64,000 nucleotides of DNA, from NCBI RefSeq assembly GCF_001010415.1, contig NZ_JPLE01000016.1, positions 90,178 through 154,177 of the forward strand, given 5' to 3'. The notes beneath the pieces were generated by a model. That model was given only the letters and a program-made list of their open reading frames with translations, was not told the origin of the DNA and made no database searches. This document shows positions 16,818 to 26,124 of the stretch, piece by piece (within the stretch, counting starts at the first letter, position 1; the number at the start of each line of letters is the position of its first letter). The position numbers and the translations under genes were made by a program. The DNA comes from Xanthomonas pisi DSM 18956 (GTDB taxonomy: Bacteria > Pseudomonadota > Gammaproteobacteria > Xanthomonadales > Xanthomonadaceae).

Positions 16818-18443
16818 ATGAAACATCCATGCAACACGCCAACGTCCATGCGTAGCCCCTCCCCTGTAGATCTGGCCGACGCAGCGCCGCCGGTGATCTG
16901 GACCGTCAGCGTGTCGCGGCTGACCGGCCTGCTCGCCGATGTCATCCCCGAATTCGACCAGCGCGCACGCATCGAGCAGGTCAACCTCGGTTTTGCCGAG
17001 GCGGTGGAGGTCATCGGCCAGCGCCTGCGCCGCGAGCGCTGCGACGTCCTGGTCGCCGGCGGCTCCAATGCCGCCTATCTGCGTAGCCGGCTCGCGCTGC
17101 CACTGGCGCCGATCCAGGCCACCGGGTTCGACCTGATGGAAGCGCTGGCGCGCGCACGCCGCATCGCACCGCGCATCGGCGTGGTCACCCATGCCACCGA
17201 CGTGCCCTCGTTCCGGGCCTTTCAGGACAGCTTCGACCTCGACATCGAGCACCGCCGCTTCGTCACCGCCGAAGACGCGCGCGACTGCATTGCCGACCTG
17301 CGCGCCAGCGGCATCCAGGTCATCGTCGGCACCGGCATGGCGATCGATTTCGCCGAGCAGGCCGGCCTGCCGGGCGTACTGCTGTATTCGGCAGATTCGG
17401 TTCGTCACGCGCTGGAAAACGCCATCGCACTGGGCACCGCCTCCAGCCAGGAACGCCCGGCCGCCCGCAGCAACGCACGCCGGATACGGCGCAGCGACAT
17501 GCTGCTCGGCGACGACGCGGCAATGGTGCACGTCCGCGAGCTGGTGCAGTTGTACGCGCCGCACACGGGCACCGTGTTGATCAGCGGCCAGACCGGTACC
17601 GGCAAGGAGTTGGTCGCGCAACAACTGCATGCAGGCAGTCGCCGGCGTGGCCGCTTTGTCGCGATCAATTGCGGCGCCATTAGCGAATCGCTGCTGGAAG
17701 CGGAACTGTTCGGCTACAGCGATGGCGCCTTCACCGGCGCACGCCGCGGCGGCCACACCGGCCTGATCGAAGCAGCACAGGGCGGCACGCTGTTCCTCGA
17801 CGAAATCGGCGAATTGCCGATGCCGCTACAGACACGGCTGTTACGCGTCCTGGAAGAACGTGAAGTGCTGCGCGTCGGTGCAACGAGGCCAATTGCCGTG
17901 GATGTGCGCGTGATCGCCGCCAGCCTCCAGGATCTGCAGTCCCTGGTCGAGCAAGGGCGTTTTCGTCGCGACTTGTTCTACCGCTTGACCGCACTACGCA
18001 TCGCCCTGCCGCCGTTGCGCTATCGCTCCAACGACATCGCGCTGTTGCTGACGCATTATTTTCAGCAACTGGGCAGCATTGCATCGCCCTTGTCACCCGC
18101 CGCGCTGCAGCGGATGCAGCAACATGCATGGCCGGGCAATGTGCGCGAATTGCGCAACCTGGTCGAACGCTTATGCATTCACTGGAAGGCGCAAGCGCAG
18201 GACCATCTGAGCCTGGAACAACTCCAGCGATGGGCGCCTGAGCTGTTCGACGCATATACCGGCCCTGCACCGCAGGCCAACACCGGGCTCGCAGCATCCC
18301 GCCTGCAGCTCACCGCCACAGCGGTGCGCACGGCACTGGAGCGCGCCAACGGCAACCGCGCCCTCGCCGCCCAGACGCTCGGCGTTTCGCGCACCACCTT
18401 GTGGCGCTGGATGCAGGCACAAGCGATGGCGCCACAGCGCTGA
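16818..18443 (+). CDS. prpR: Sigma-54-dependent activator of the prp operon, PrpR
   Basis: 541 aa from the ATG at 16818; an ATG at 16848 gives 531 aa, and neither has an evident ribosome-binding site. The N-terminal PrpR sensor domain (residues about 25-200, with the [15 protein letters not shown] motif) senses 2-methylcitrate in known homologues. The AAA+ core has the Walker A variant GQTGTGKE, the sigma-54 loop GAFTGA and Walker [12 protein letters not shown]. The C-terminus is a Fis-type helix-turn-helix ([16 protein letters not shown]). It is divergent from prpB. Expected role: switches on prpB-prpC-acnD when propionate is metabolised. Confidence 0.93.
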   Translation: MKHPCNTPTSMRSPSPVDLADAAPPVIWTVSVSRLTGLLADVIPEFDQRARIEQVNLGFAEAVEVIGQRLRRERCDVLVAGGSNAAYLRSRLALPLAPIQATGFDLMEALARARRIAPRIGVVTHATDVPSFRAFQDSFDLDIEHRRFVTAEDARDCIADLRASGIQVIVGTGMAIDFAEQAGLPGVLLYSADSVRHALENAIALGTASSQERPAARSNARRIRRSDMLLGDDAAMVHVRELVQLYAPHTGTVLISGQTGTGKELVAQQLHAGSRRRGRFVAINCGAISESLLEAELFGYSDGAFTGARRGGHTGLIEAAQGGTLFLDEIGELPMPLQTRLLRVLEEREVLRVGATRPIAVDVRVIAASLQDLQSLVEQGRFRRDLFYRLTALRIALPPLRYRSNDIALLLTHYFQQLGSIASPLSPAALQRMQQHAWPGNVRELRNLVERLCIHWKAQAQDHLSLEQLQRWAPELFDAYTGPAPQANTGLAASRLQLTATAVRTALERANGNRALAAQTLGVSRTTLWRWMQAQAMAPQR

Positions 18444-18568
18444 ATACTGCACCTCAGCTCGGCTTCCGCTCGAGGGAAGCCATGAGCGCTGATATCCAGC
18501 GATTGATTCACTGCTGCACACCGCTGAGCGTGTACGCGCGCGAGAATCGGCGCGCGTCGATGCAGTGA

Positions 18569-18895
18569 TTACTTGATCCGCGTGTATTCGGTATCGCCCG
18601 TGCTCAGACGACCCGTCGCCTCGTCGATCGCATAGTTGAGCGTGCCGCTACCACTGGACACCTGCAGCACTCCCTTGGTCAGCAGCGCCGGGTAATTTCG
18701 GGTCCGGACCCCGCTGCCGAACAGCTCCGGCGTGGTATCGCGAATGATGAAGCTCTCGCCATTGTGCTCGATGCTCAGCACATTCTTCTGCGACTTCACA
18801 TTCACCCACTTGCCCACGTACTGCTCGCCAACATCGCGCGCGCACCCGGCCAACAGCAACATCGCAACCAGCGCACTTCCAAGCAGCGTCTTCAT
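18569..18895 (-). CDS. Small hypothetical lipoprotein
   Basis: 108 aa from the ATG at 18895. A longer frame to 18952 would bury the signal sequence. The signal peptide MKTLLGSALVAMLLLAGC ends in a lipobox with Cys18, so it is an anchored lipoprotein. The mature part is a small beta-rich domain (GKWVNVKSQKNVLSIEHNG, then a TTPELFGSG loop and a C-terminal DTEYTRIK). The start VGKWVN and the length resemble the lipocalin-like/META-like small proteins common in Xanthomonas, but the family is not established. It converges with prpR. Confidence 0.75.
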   Translation of the reverse strand: MKTLLGSALVAMLLLAGCARDVGEQYVGKWVNVKSQKNVLSIEHNGESFIIRDTTPELFGSGVRTRNYPALLTKGVLQVSSGSGTLNYAIDEATGRLSTGDTEYTRIK

Positions 18896-19255
18896 CGCCA
18901 CTCCATCTCGACCCGGGGCTTGCAGGATGGCAAGCCCCTGTCGAGCTCGCAAGGCATCGACCCTAGCGAAAAGTGCTTACCTACAGCGCCTTTCGAAGCG
19001 CAGCGCACGCTTCACCACAGACACCTTCCAAGAATTCATGATCGGTGCAATCGATAAAACGCAGCACCACGCCCTGCAGATCGCAGACTCTGATCGAACG
19101 CGCAAAACGCGAACATCGCCATGCCCTCAGCCAAGGTGCTCCACTGAACAGCATGCCGCTGAATTCGCGGCAGTGACTGCCGAGCATCACATCCAAGAGG
19201 ACTGGCGCGCTGCCGTATCAACGCCCTCCTACGGCTACACCTACCTGGCGCCCAC
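18896..19255. other. Intergenic stretch without a supported gene
   Basis: About 360 bases between the small lipoprotein and the terminator before tRNA-Val. One 71-codon minus-strand frame (18981-19196, stop-free, containing VCDLQGVVLRFIDCTDHEFLEG) looks less Arg-rich than a random GC-rich frame and could be a small gene, but it has no ribosome-binding site and no recognised relatives. Nothing else is seen. Confidence 0.4.
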
Positions 19256-19281
19256 AAAAAAACCGGCTGTCGCCGGTTTTT
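19256..19281. terminator. Bidirectional terminator next to tRNA-Val
   Basis: Stem CCGGC-tgtc-GCCGG flanked by seven A on the left and five T on the right, so it can stop transcription from either side. It would end the minus-strand tRNA-Val(CAC) transcript 19 bases past the CCA end. Confidence 0.8.
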
Positions 19282-19299
19282 CATCTGACGCTGAATATA

Positions 19300-19374
19300 T
19301 GGTGGGCGGTACAGGGTTCGAACCTGTGACCCTTGCCGTGTGAAGGCAATGCTCTACCGCTGAGCTAACCGCCC
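19300..19374 (-). tRNA. tRNA-Val (CAC)
   Basis: 75 nt including an encoded CCA. The acceptor arm GGGCGGT pairs with ACCGCCC, the D-arm reads AGCTCAGCGGTAGAGC, the anticodon loop TTCACAC carries CAC, and the T-arm reads CAGGTTCGAACCTG. It decodes GUG. Confidence 0.95.
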
Positions 19375-19553
19375 GGTGACGCGAGCCGCACATTATAGGG
19401 CAGCTGCGACAATCGTCAACAGGTCTTTACCCAGGCATGTCGCACGCCCGCACAGCACCTCCATCCCCCTTGCTGCGCAGGCGTCTGCAGCGGGTACGGC
19501 CGCACCACCACACATCCGCCGGCCCGCCGGATCCGCTGTGGCAACAGCCTGGG

Positions 19554-19907
19554 TCACATCGTATGGGTGGGCTTGTCCGAGGTGGTCAGGCCAGCCAGCA
19601 GGGTTTCGATCTTGTTGCGCACCGCCTCGCCTTCCGGGCCGTCCGGAAACTGCACGCCGATGCCGGCGGCGCGGTTGCCCTGCGCGCCCGCAGGCGTGGT
19701 CCAGATCACCTTGCCGGCCACCGGCAGGCGCTCGCTGGAATCGGGCAGGGTCAGCAGCAGGAAGACTTCGTCGCCCAGCATGTAGCGCTTGGGCGTGGGC
19801 ACGAAGATGCCGCCGCCTTTGACGAACGGCATGTACGCGCTGTAGAGCGCCGGCTTGTCTTTCAACGCCAGCGACAAAATGCCTTGGCGTGCATTCATTG
19901 CACTCAT
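19554..19907 (-). CDS. pilZ: PilZ-domain protein of type IV pilus biogenesis
   Basis: 117 aa. It starts with an ATGA overlap on the holB stop, so the two are translationally coupled. A short PilZ domain (residues about 8-105, with KGGGIFVPTPKRYMLGDEV and GIGVQFPD) lacks the RxxxR and D/NxSxxG motifs that bind cyclic di-GMP, so this is the 'orphan adaptor' PilZ type. Studied Xanthomonas relatives bind the EAL domain of FimX and the ATPase PilB and are needed for twitching. The C-terminal tail (residues 105-117) is the part reported to mediate the FimX contact in relatives. Family assignment is firm; the partner knowledge comes from homologues. Confidence 0.93.
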   Translation of the reverse strand: MSAMNARQGILSLALKDKPALYSAYMPFVKGGGIFVPTPKRYMLGDEVFLLLTLPDSSERLPVAGKVIWTTPAGAQGNRAAGIGVQFPDGPEGEAVRNKIETLLAGLTTSDKPTHTM

Positions 19908-20863
19908 CGAGTTCCCCTAGAACGTGGCTGGCGCTCTCCCTCGCGCCAGGCCAGCAACAATTCCGTCACTGCCAGGTCGGCGCGGACGGTGGTGCGCAGC
20001 AGATCGCGTGTGCGATTGGCGGCGTCGAACCAGGTCGCCAGCTTGTGCAACCGCGACGGATCGGTCAAGCCGGCCGAGGCCTGCGCCAATGCCAGGTCGG
20101 CGGCATGCCGCAAACGCTGATCGGCCTGGCCGTCGTTGGTCCAGCGCTGCGCAACCTCCACCGCACCGGCGCGGCCGCTGGCGATCTGCTCCAGGTCCTG
20201 CGCCACTGCGCGACGTACCGCCAGGCCACCCTCGCGCAACCACTGTGCGGCAAGACCGGGATGGCCGCGCGCAGCCTCCAGTGCGTCCTGCGCGGCGCGC
20301 TCGCTGACGCCTTGCGCCAACAGCCAGGCCAGCGCTTCGTGCGCAGGCGGCAGCTTGAATTCCAGACGCTGGCAGCGGCTGCGGATGGTGGCAGGCAGCC
20401 GCGCCGGCTGCGCACTGATCAACCACAGGTAGCGCCCCGGCGAGGGTTCTTCCAAGGTCTTGAGCAAGGCATTGCAAGCCGCGCGATTGATCGCATCGGC
20501 CGGGTCGACGATCACCACCTGGGCGATGCCGTACTGCGGCGTCAGCGACAGCTTCTGCGAAATCTCGCGTACCTGTTCGATGACGATTTCCGTACGCAGC
20601 TTGTCGCCGGTGCGGTTGGGAATGAACGAAATCAGTTGCAGGTCCGGATGGGTGCCGGCGACGATCAATTGCCGGGTGCGCTGCGCCAGCGCCGGGTCCG
20701 GCGAGCTGGCCAGCACGTGCTCGGCCAGGGCAAGCGCGACTTCGCGCTTGCCCAGCCCTTCTGGGCCGCAGATCAGCAACCCGTGTCCAAGCCGGCCGGC
20801 ATCCAGCGCCGCCACGGTCTGGTCGAAGGCGCGCTGCTGCCAGGGCGAAAATGCGGCGGTCAT
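19904..20863 (-). CDS. holB: DNA polymerase III subunit delta'
   Basis: 319 aa. It is a clamp-loader subunit and overlaps mltG (ATGA) upstream and pilZ downstream. A P-loop-like GPEGLGKRE sits at residues about 32-40, with VVIVDPADAINRAACNALLKTLEEPSPG downstream as the Walker B/sensor region characteristic of HolB. The zinc module of typical delta' proteins (CGHC...C) is missing: the corresponding stretch LASSPDPALAQRTRQLIVAG contains no Cys. Confidence 0.92.
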   Translation of the reverse strand: MTAAFSPWQQRAFDQTVAALDAGRLGHGLLICGPEGLGKREVALALAEHVLASSPDPALAQRTRQLIVAGTHPDLQLISFIPNRTGDKLRTEIVIEQVREISQKLSLTPQYGIAQVVIVDPADAINRAACNALLKTLEEPSPGRYLWLISAQPARLPATIRSRCQRLEFKLPPAHEALAWLLAQGVSERAAQDALEAARGHPGLAAQWLREGGLAVRRAVAQDLEQIASGRAGAVEVAQRWTNDGQADQRLRHAADLALAQASAGLTDPSRLHKLATWFDAANRTRDLLRTTVRADLAVTELLLAWREGERQPRSRGTR

Positions 20864-21933
20864 GGCGTGGGCTCCGGTTGCGGCATGTTCGGCTGGCGGC
20901 GACGCTGCAGATACCGCGCCACCGCGGCGTTATGTTCGGCCAATGTGGCCGAGAAGGCGTGAGCGCCGGTACCGTCGCCCACCGCCACGAAGTACAGCGC
21001 ATCGCCCGCGGCCGGGCGCACCGCCGCCAGCAATGCCTCGCGGCCAGGCATGGCGATCGGCGTCGGTGTCAGGCCGGTGCGGGTATAGGTGTTGTAGGGC
21101 GTATCGGTGGTCAGGTCGCGACGGCGGATATTGCCGTCGTAACTGCTGCCGATGCCGTAGATCACGGTGGGGTCGGTTTGCAGCTTCATGCCCATCTGCA
21201 GACGACGCAGGAACACCCCGGCGATCAACGGCCGCTCGCTGCCCAGCGCGGTTTCCTTTTCGATGATGGAGGCCAGGATCAGCGCCTGCTCCGGCGAGGT
21301 CAGCGGCAGGTTGGGCGCACGCTGCTCCCAGGCCTGCGCCAGCGCCTTGTCCATTGCCGCGTGCGCGCGCTTGAGCACATCCAGATCGCTGTCGCCGCGT
21401 TGATACAGATAAGTCTCCGGCAGGAAGCGGCCTTCCGGATGCTGGTTGGCAACCCCCAGCCGCGCCATCAACGCGGCGTCATCCAGCGTGCCCAGGGTCT
21501 GCTGCAACGGCGTGGCGGTGGCCAGTGCGGCACGCAGCTGACGGAAATTCCAGCCTTCCACGATGGTGAAGCGGTACTGGATCACCCGCCCCTGGCGCAT
21601 GCGGCCGAGCAATTCGCGCGGCGACAGGGCCGGCGCCAGTGCGTATTCGCCCACCTTGAGTTTGCCGGCCGCATCGACCTGACGCGCCAGCAGCTGCCAT
21701 TCCAGATCGGTGCCCTGCGCGATGCCGGCCTCGCGCAATTTGCGCAAGGTGGCCTTGAGCGAATCGCCGGGCGCAATCACCACGCTGGGCGCGGTGGCGC
21801 TCAGCGGCGTCTGCGCGAAGTGCAGGTAATGCCGCCATGCCACCAGCGCGGCAATCGCCAGTAACGCTGCGAGCAGCAATGCCGTGCCCAGCACGGCCAG
21901 ACATCCGCGTTTGCCAGTCACCGCCACACCCAC
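20860..21933 (-). CDS. mltG: Endolytic murein transglycosylase MltG
   Basis: 357 aa. One N-terminal transmembrane helix (residues about 10-30) anchors a periplasmic YceG domain. The catalytic Glu lies in ILASIIEKETAL, followed by RLQMGMKLQTDPTVIYG, both conserved in the family. MltG cuts nascent glycan strands and is thought to set their length. It lies upstream of holB with a 4-base overlap, and 60 bases after pabB, the usual gammaproteobacterial order. Confidence 0.95.
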   Translation of the reverse strand: MGVAVTGKRGCLAVLGTALLLAALLAIAALVAWRHYLHFAQTPLSATAPSVVIAPGDSLKATLRKLREAGIAQGTDLEWQLLARQVDAAGKLKVGEYALAPALSPRELLGRMRQGRVIQYRFTIVEGWNFRQLRAALATATPLQQTLGTLDDAALMARLGVANQHPEGRFLPETYLYQRGDSDLDVLKRAHAAMDKALAQAWEQRAPNLPLTSPEQALILASIIEKETALGSERPLIAGVFLRRLQMGMKLQTDPTVIYGIGSSYDGNIRRRDLTTDTPYNTYTRTGLTPTPIAMPGREALLAAVRPAAGDALYFVAVGDGTGAHAFSATLAEHNAAVARYLQRRRQPNMPQPEPTP

Positions 21934-21993
21934 CTCGTCATTGCTCCATCGCCGCGCAGGATACCGCGCACCAGTGATGTCCCGTTGAAGCGC

Positions 21994-23349
21994 TCATGTC
22001 TGCTCGATCGCGCGCAGCACGCCACGCGCCTTGGCGCGGGTTTCGTCCAGCTCGCGTTGCGGGTCCGAGTCCACGACGATGCCGGCCCCGGTGCGGAAGC
22101 AGACCTGGTTGCCGGCCACCTCGGCGGTGCGGATCAGGATGTTCAGGTCCATGTCGCCATCGCGATTGAGCCAGCCGAACGCGCCGGTGTAGGCGCCCCG
22201 CGCGGTCTGCTCCAGCTCGGCGATGATCTGCATGCAGCGCACCTTCGGGCAACCGGTGATGGTGCCGCCCGGGAACACCGCCGCAATCGCCTCGCCCGGG
22301 GTGACGCCGGCACGCAGGCGACCGCGTACGTTGCTGACGATGTGGTGCACATGCGCATAGCTTTCCACCGCCATCAGCTCGTCCACCTCGACCGTGCCCG
22401 GCGCGCAGATCCGGCCCAGGTCGTTGCGTTCCAGGTCGATCAGCATGACGTGCTCGGCGCGTTCTTTCGGGTGGCCGACCAGCTCGCGGATGCGCGCCGC
22501 GTCGTCGTCGCCGGCAAAGCGCGCCCGCGTGCCGGCGATCGGGCGGGTCTGCACCACATCGCCATGCACCGACACCAGCCGCTCGGGCGAGGAACTCACC
22601 ACCGCGCGACCGGCCGCCTCGAACACGCCGGCGAACGGCGCCGGGTTGGCCGAACGCAACCGGGCGTGCAGCGCCGCCGGATCCACCGCAGCGGCAAACC
22701 GCGCATTCCAGGCGCGCGAGATATTGGCCTGAAAGACATCGCCGGCATGCAGGTAATCGAGCACCCGCCGCACCGCATCGGTAAAGCGCTCGGGTGCGTC
22801 CTCCTCCACCGCCACCGGCCCGACCCAGGCCGGCAACGGCGGCAGCGCGGCGCAAGCGGCGATGTCCTCGACGATACGGGCCAGCAGATCGTCGCGACCC
22901 GGTTCGGCCAGCGCGATGCAGCGTCCTTCCACGCGGTCACGCAATACCGCTGCCGGCGCACGCAGGGCCAGCGCGCTCGGCAGGCGGTCGGCGCGCACAG
23001 GCAGTTGCAGGATGGGTTCGACCTGCGTGGCCAGTTCGTAATCCAGCAACACCGCCCACCCGCCACGAAACGGCCATGCGCCGCTCGGATCGCGCGGCAC
23101 CCGTTCGGCGTGCCAGGCGGCATCCAGCGCATCCAAGAAATTGCCGTCGATCACCCGCCCATCGCCATCGCGCGTGCGCCCGTCCGGATCCAGCCGCAGG
23201 CTGGCGCCGTCTGCAAGCAACAGTACGTCCCAGCGCCCGTGCTCGGTGCCGGAGGCGGTGGATTCCAGCAGCGCCGGATAGCGCTGCGGCGCCAGCCGGT
23301 GCAGCGCCAGCAAGTCGATGTCCGCGTGCAGTGATCGGGTGAGCGTCAT
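21994..23349 (-). CDS. pabB: Aminodeoxychorismate synthase component I
   Basis: 451 aa from the ATG at 23349 (MTLTRSLHADID). The frame continues to 23640 without support. Anthranilate-synthase/PabB fold with SSSPERLVSVHGD, TRPIAGTRAR, the HVMLIDLERNDLGR segment, FPGGTITGCPK and DMDLNILIRT. It makes 4-amino-4-deoxychorismate from chorismate, using ammonia from PabA, for folate synthesis. PIAGT with a downstream TGCPK lysine is typical of PabB rather than TrpE. It lies between fabF and mltG. Confidence 0.93.
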   Translation of the reverse strand: MTLTRSLHADIDLLALHRLAPQRYPALLESTASGTEHGRWDVLLLADGASLRLDPDGRTRDGDGRVIDGNFLDALDAAWHAERVPRDPSGAWPFRGGWAVLLDYELATQVEPILQLPVRADRLPSALALRAPAAVLRDRVEGRCIALAEPGRDDLLARIVEDIAACAALPPLPAWVGPVAVEEDAPERFTDAVRRVLDYLHAGDVFQANISRAWNARFAAAVDPAALHARLRSANPAPFAGVFEAAGRAVVSSSPERLVSVHGDVVQTRPIAGTRARFAGDDDAARIRELVGHPKERAEHVMLIDLERNDLGRICAPGTVEVDELMAVESYAHVHHIVSNVRGRLRAGVTPGEAIAAVFPGGTITGCPKVRCMQIIAELEQTARGAYTGAFGWLNRDGDMDLNILIRTAEVAGNQVCFRTGAGIVVDSDPQRELDETRAKARGVLRAIEQT

Positions 23350-23525
23350 CGGTCCGGGGTAGCGTGGGATACGAAAGCGCGCCGCCCTTGAGAAAGGCAG
23401 CGCGCGCAATGACTTGATCAGGAATCGGTCGAGCCGACACCATCGGCTGGCCGCACGCACGCAGTGCATGCGGGCGGACAGGGACTGTTGCATGACGCGC
23501 CGTGCGACAGCGCAGACGCGCCGAC

Positions 23526-24761
23526 TCAGACGCGCTTGAACACCAGCGTGCCGTTGGTGCCGCCGAAGCCGAAGCCGTTGGACATCACCGCATCCACCTG
23601 GACCTCGCGCGCCACGTTCGGCACGTAATCCAGGTCGCAACCTTCACTGGCTTCTTCCAGGTTGATCGTCGGCGGGATGATGCCGGTGTGCAGCGCCATC
23701 ACCGAGAAGATCGCTTCCACACCGCCGGCAGCACCGAGCAGATGGCCGGTCATCGACTTGGTCGAGCTGACCATGGTCTTGTAGGCGTGGTCGCCCAGCG
23801 CGCGCTTCATTGCCATCGTCTCGGCCAGATCGCCCAGCGGCGTGGAGGTGCCGTGTGCGTTGAGGTAGCCGATCTGTTCGGGGTTGAGCTTGGCATCGCG
23901 CATGGCCGCGACCATGCTGCGCGCCGCGCCTTCGCCGTCTTCGCTGGGGGCGGTCATGTGGAACGCATCGGAGCTGGCGCCGAAGCCGACCAGCTCGGCA
24001 TAGATGCGCGCGCCACGCGCCTTGGCGTGTTCGTACTCTTCCAGCACCAGCACGCCGGCGCCGTCGCCCAGCACGAAGCCGTCGCGCTGCTTGTCCCACG
24101 GACGCGAGGCAGCGGTGGGGTCGTCGTTACGGGTGGACATCGCCTTCATTGCGCAGAAGCCGCCGACCGAGCTCGGCGAGGAACCGCGCTCTGCGCCACC
24201 GGCCAGCATCACGTCGGCATCGCCGTACTGGATCATGCGCATCGCCGTGCCAATCGAGTGATTGGACGTGGCGCACGCGGAGACTGCGGAGAACGTCGGG
24301 CCCTTCAGGCCTTTGATCAGGCTGACCTGGCCAGGCAGCATGTTGATGATGGTGCTGGGCACATAGAACGGCGAAATCTTGCGCGCGCCGCCCTCGTGGA
24401 ATTTGATGGTCTGCTCTTCGATGCCGAGCAGCCCGCCGATGCCGGAGCCAAGAATGGCGCCAATGCGTTCGGCATTGCTTTCGTCGATCACCAGCCCGGA
24501 ATCGTCCAGCGCCATGAACGAGGCGCCGACACCGTAGTGGATGAACGAATCCATCTTCTTGACGTCCTTGGCGGACACAAAAAGCGCGGGATCGAAATTC
24601 TTGATTTCGCCGGCGATCTTGGTGGTGAACTGCGAGGCATCGATCTGCGTGATCGGGCCAATGCCTGAGCGCCCGTGGATGATCCCATCCCAGCTGCTGG
24701 CCAGATCATTGCCCAGCGGCGACACCATGCCCATGCCGGTAACGACAACACGACGACTCAT
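23526..24761 (-). CDS. fabF: 3-oxoacyl-ACP synthase II (KAS II)
   Basis: 411 aa from the ATG at 24761, preceded by AGGAG at 7 bases. The thiolase fold has the active-site Cys163 in SACATSNHSIG, His in NAHGTSTPLGD and another in SMTGHLLGAAGG. It performs chain elongation, including C16:1 to C18:1 in type II fatty-acid synthesis. It follows acpP after 141 bases. Confidence 0.97.
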   Translation of the reverse strand: MSRRVVVTGMGMVSPLGNDLASSWDGIIHGRSGIGPITQIDASQFTTKIAGEIKNFDPALFVSAKDVKKMDSFIHYGVGASFMALDDSGLVIDESNAERIGAILGSGIGGLLGIEEQTIKFHEGGARKISPFYVPSTIINMLPGQVSLIKGLKGPTFSAVSACATSNHSIGTAMRMIQYGDADVMLAGGAERGSSPSSVGGFCAMKAMSTRNDDPTAASRPWDKQRDGFVLGDGAGVLVLEEYEHAKARGARIYAELVGFGASSDAFHMTAPSEDGEGAARSMVAAMRDAKLNPEQIGYLNAHGTSTPLGDLAETMAMKRALGDHAYKTMVSSTKSMTGHLLGAAGGVEAIFSVMALHTGIIPPTINLEEASEGCDLDYVPNVAREVQVDAVMSNGFGFGGTNGTLVFKRV

Positions 24762-24902
24762 TGCAGATCTCCTCACCACGGAACGGACGGTGCTTGCGGT
24801 TTGCGGGTGACGCTTGAAAAACACAGGGCCGCATCAGCGGCCCCATGGAATGTCTGACGCAGCAGCGGCGCAATGCACGCCACCGCAGTCAGGAACAACG
24901 CA

Positions 24903-25142
24903 TCAGCTCTTGACGTGAGCCTTGACGTAGTCGATCGCCTGCTGAACCGAGGTGATCTTCTCGGCCTCTTCGTCCGGGATCTCGCACTCGAACTCTTCTT
25001 CCAGCGCCATCACCAGCTCGACGGTGTCCAGCGAGTCGGCACCCAGGTCATCGACGAACGATGCGCTGGTGGTGACTTCCTCTTCCTTGACGCCGAGTTG
25101 TTCGACGACGATTTTCTTGACGCGTTCTTCGATGGTGCTCAT
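24903..25142 (-). CDS. acpP: Acyl carrier protein
   Basis: 79 aa, acidic four-helix protein with the DSL motif ([10 protein letters not shown]) that places the phosphopantetheine on Ser37. It carries acyl chains between the Fab enzymes. It sits between fabG and fabF, the standard arrangement. The spacers on either side are about 140-155 bases, longer than others in the cluster, so acpP may have its own promoter to meet its high demand. Confidence 0.98.
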   Translation of the reverse strand: MSTIEERVKKIVVEQLGVKEEEVTTSASFVDDLGADSLDTVELVMALEEEFECEIPDEEAEKITSVQQAIDYVKAHVKS

Positions 25143-25298
25143 TGGGGATATCGCTCCAGCTGGAGTAGTGGTGGTACGAAAAAAACGCCATCGCCGCTGC
25201 GATGGCCGCGTTGGATAGTGTAGTGGAAGCGCCCGAGCCTTGCATTGCATCACAAGTCCCGGCCGATCAGCCACTTAGCGCCTCCCGGCGCCGCACGC

Positions 25299-26042
25299 TC
25301 ACGGCATGTACATGCCGCCGTTGACGTGCAGGGTCTCGCCAGTGATATAGCGGGCGGTCGGCCCGGCCAGGAAGGCCACCGCATTGGCGATGTCCTCCGG
25401 CGCGCCCAGATGACCGAGCGCGATCTGCTGCAGCAAGGCGGCCTTGGCCTCCTCCGGCAACGCCTTGGTCATGTCGGTGTCGATGAAACCGGGCGCCACC
25501 ACATTCACGGTGACGCCGCGCGAGCCGATTTCCTTGGCCAGCGACTTGGAGAACGCGATGATGCCGGCCTTGGCGGCGGCGTAGTTGGTCTGGCCCGGAT
25601 TACCGGTGACCCCGACCACCGAGGCGATATTGACGATGCGGCCCTTGCGCGCCTTCATCATGCCGCGCATCACCGCCTTGGAAGTACGGAACACGCTGGT
25701 CAGATTAGTGTCGATGATGGCCTGCCAGTCGTCGTCCTTCATCCGCATCAACAGGTTGTCGCGGGTGATGCCGGCGTTGTTGACCAGGATCGAGATCGCA
25801 CCGAACTGCTTGCCGATCGCATCGATCAGGCCATCGACCGCCGCCGCATCGGTGACGTTGAGTTCGCGACCGTGGCCGCCGTGGGCCGCCAACCGCTCGC
25901 CGATCGCCGTGGCACCGGCGGCCGAGGTGGCGGTGCCGATGACAGTGGCGCCCTGGGCGGCCAAGGTGTCGGCAATGGCCGCGCCGATACCGCGACTGGC
26001 GCCGGTGACGAGGGCGACTTCGCCCTGCAAAGGCTTGCTCAT
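25299..26042 (-). CDS. fabG: 3-oxoacyl-ACP reductase
   Basis: 247 aa short-chain dehydrogenase. The NADP-binding motif is GASRGIG, followed by NNAGITRDNLLMRM; catalytic Ser lies in NIASVVG and Tyr/Lys in TNYAAAKAG. It reduces the beta-keto group made by FabF/FabH. Its start is at 26042; the frame running to 26114 adds unsupported residues. It lies 82 bases after fabD. Confidence 0.97.
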   Translation of the reverse strand: MSKPLQGEVALVTGASRGIGAAIADTLAAQGATVIGTATSAAGATAIGERLAAHGGHGRELNVTDAAAVDGLIDAIGKQFGAISILVNNAGITRDNLLMRMKDDDWQAIIDTNLTSVFRTSKAVMRGMMKARKGRIVNIASVVGVTGNPGQTNYAAAKAGIIAFSKSLAKEIGSRGVTVNVVAPGFIDTDMTKALPEEAKAALLQQIALGHLGAPEDIANAVAFLAGPTARYITGETLHVNGGMYMP

Positions 26043-26124
26043 GACTACTGTTCCTCGAAGGGGGACGCTGCGATCACCGCCGCGAGCGTCGAGGGGTGCC
26101 GATACCACCGGCACGTGCGTCGAA

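Noticed and set aside
18981-19196. 71-codon minus-strand frame in the intergenic region before tRNA-Val
   Set aside because: Composition is plausible, but there is no ribosome-binding site, no family and no operon context. Kept only as a note on the region.
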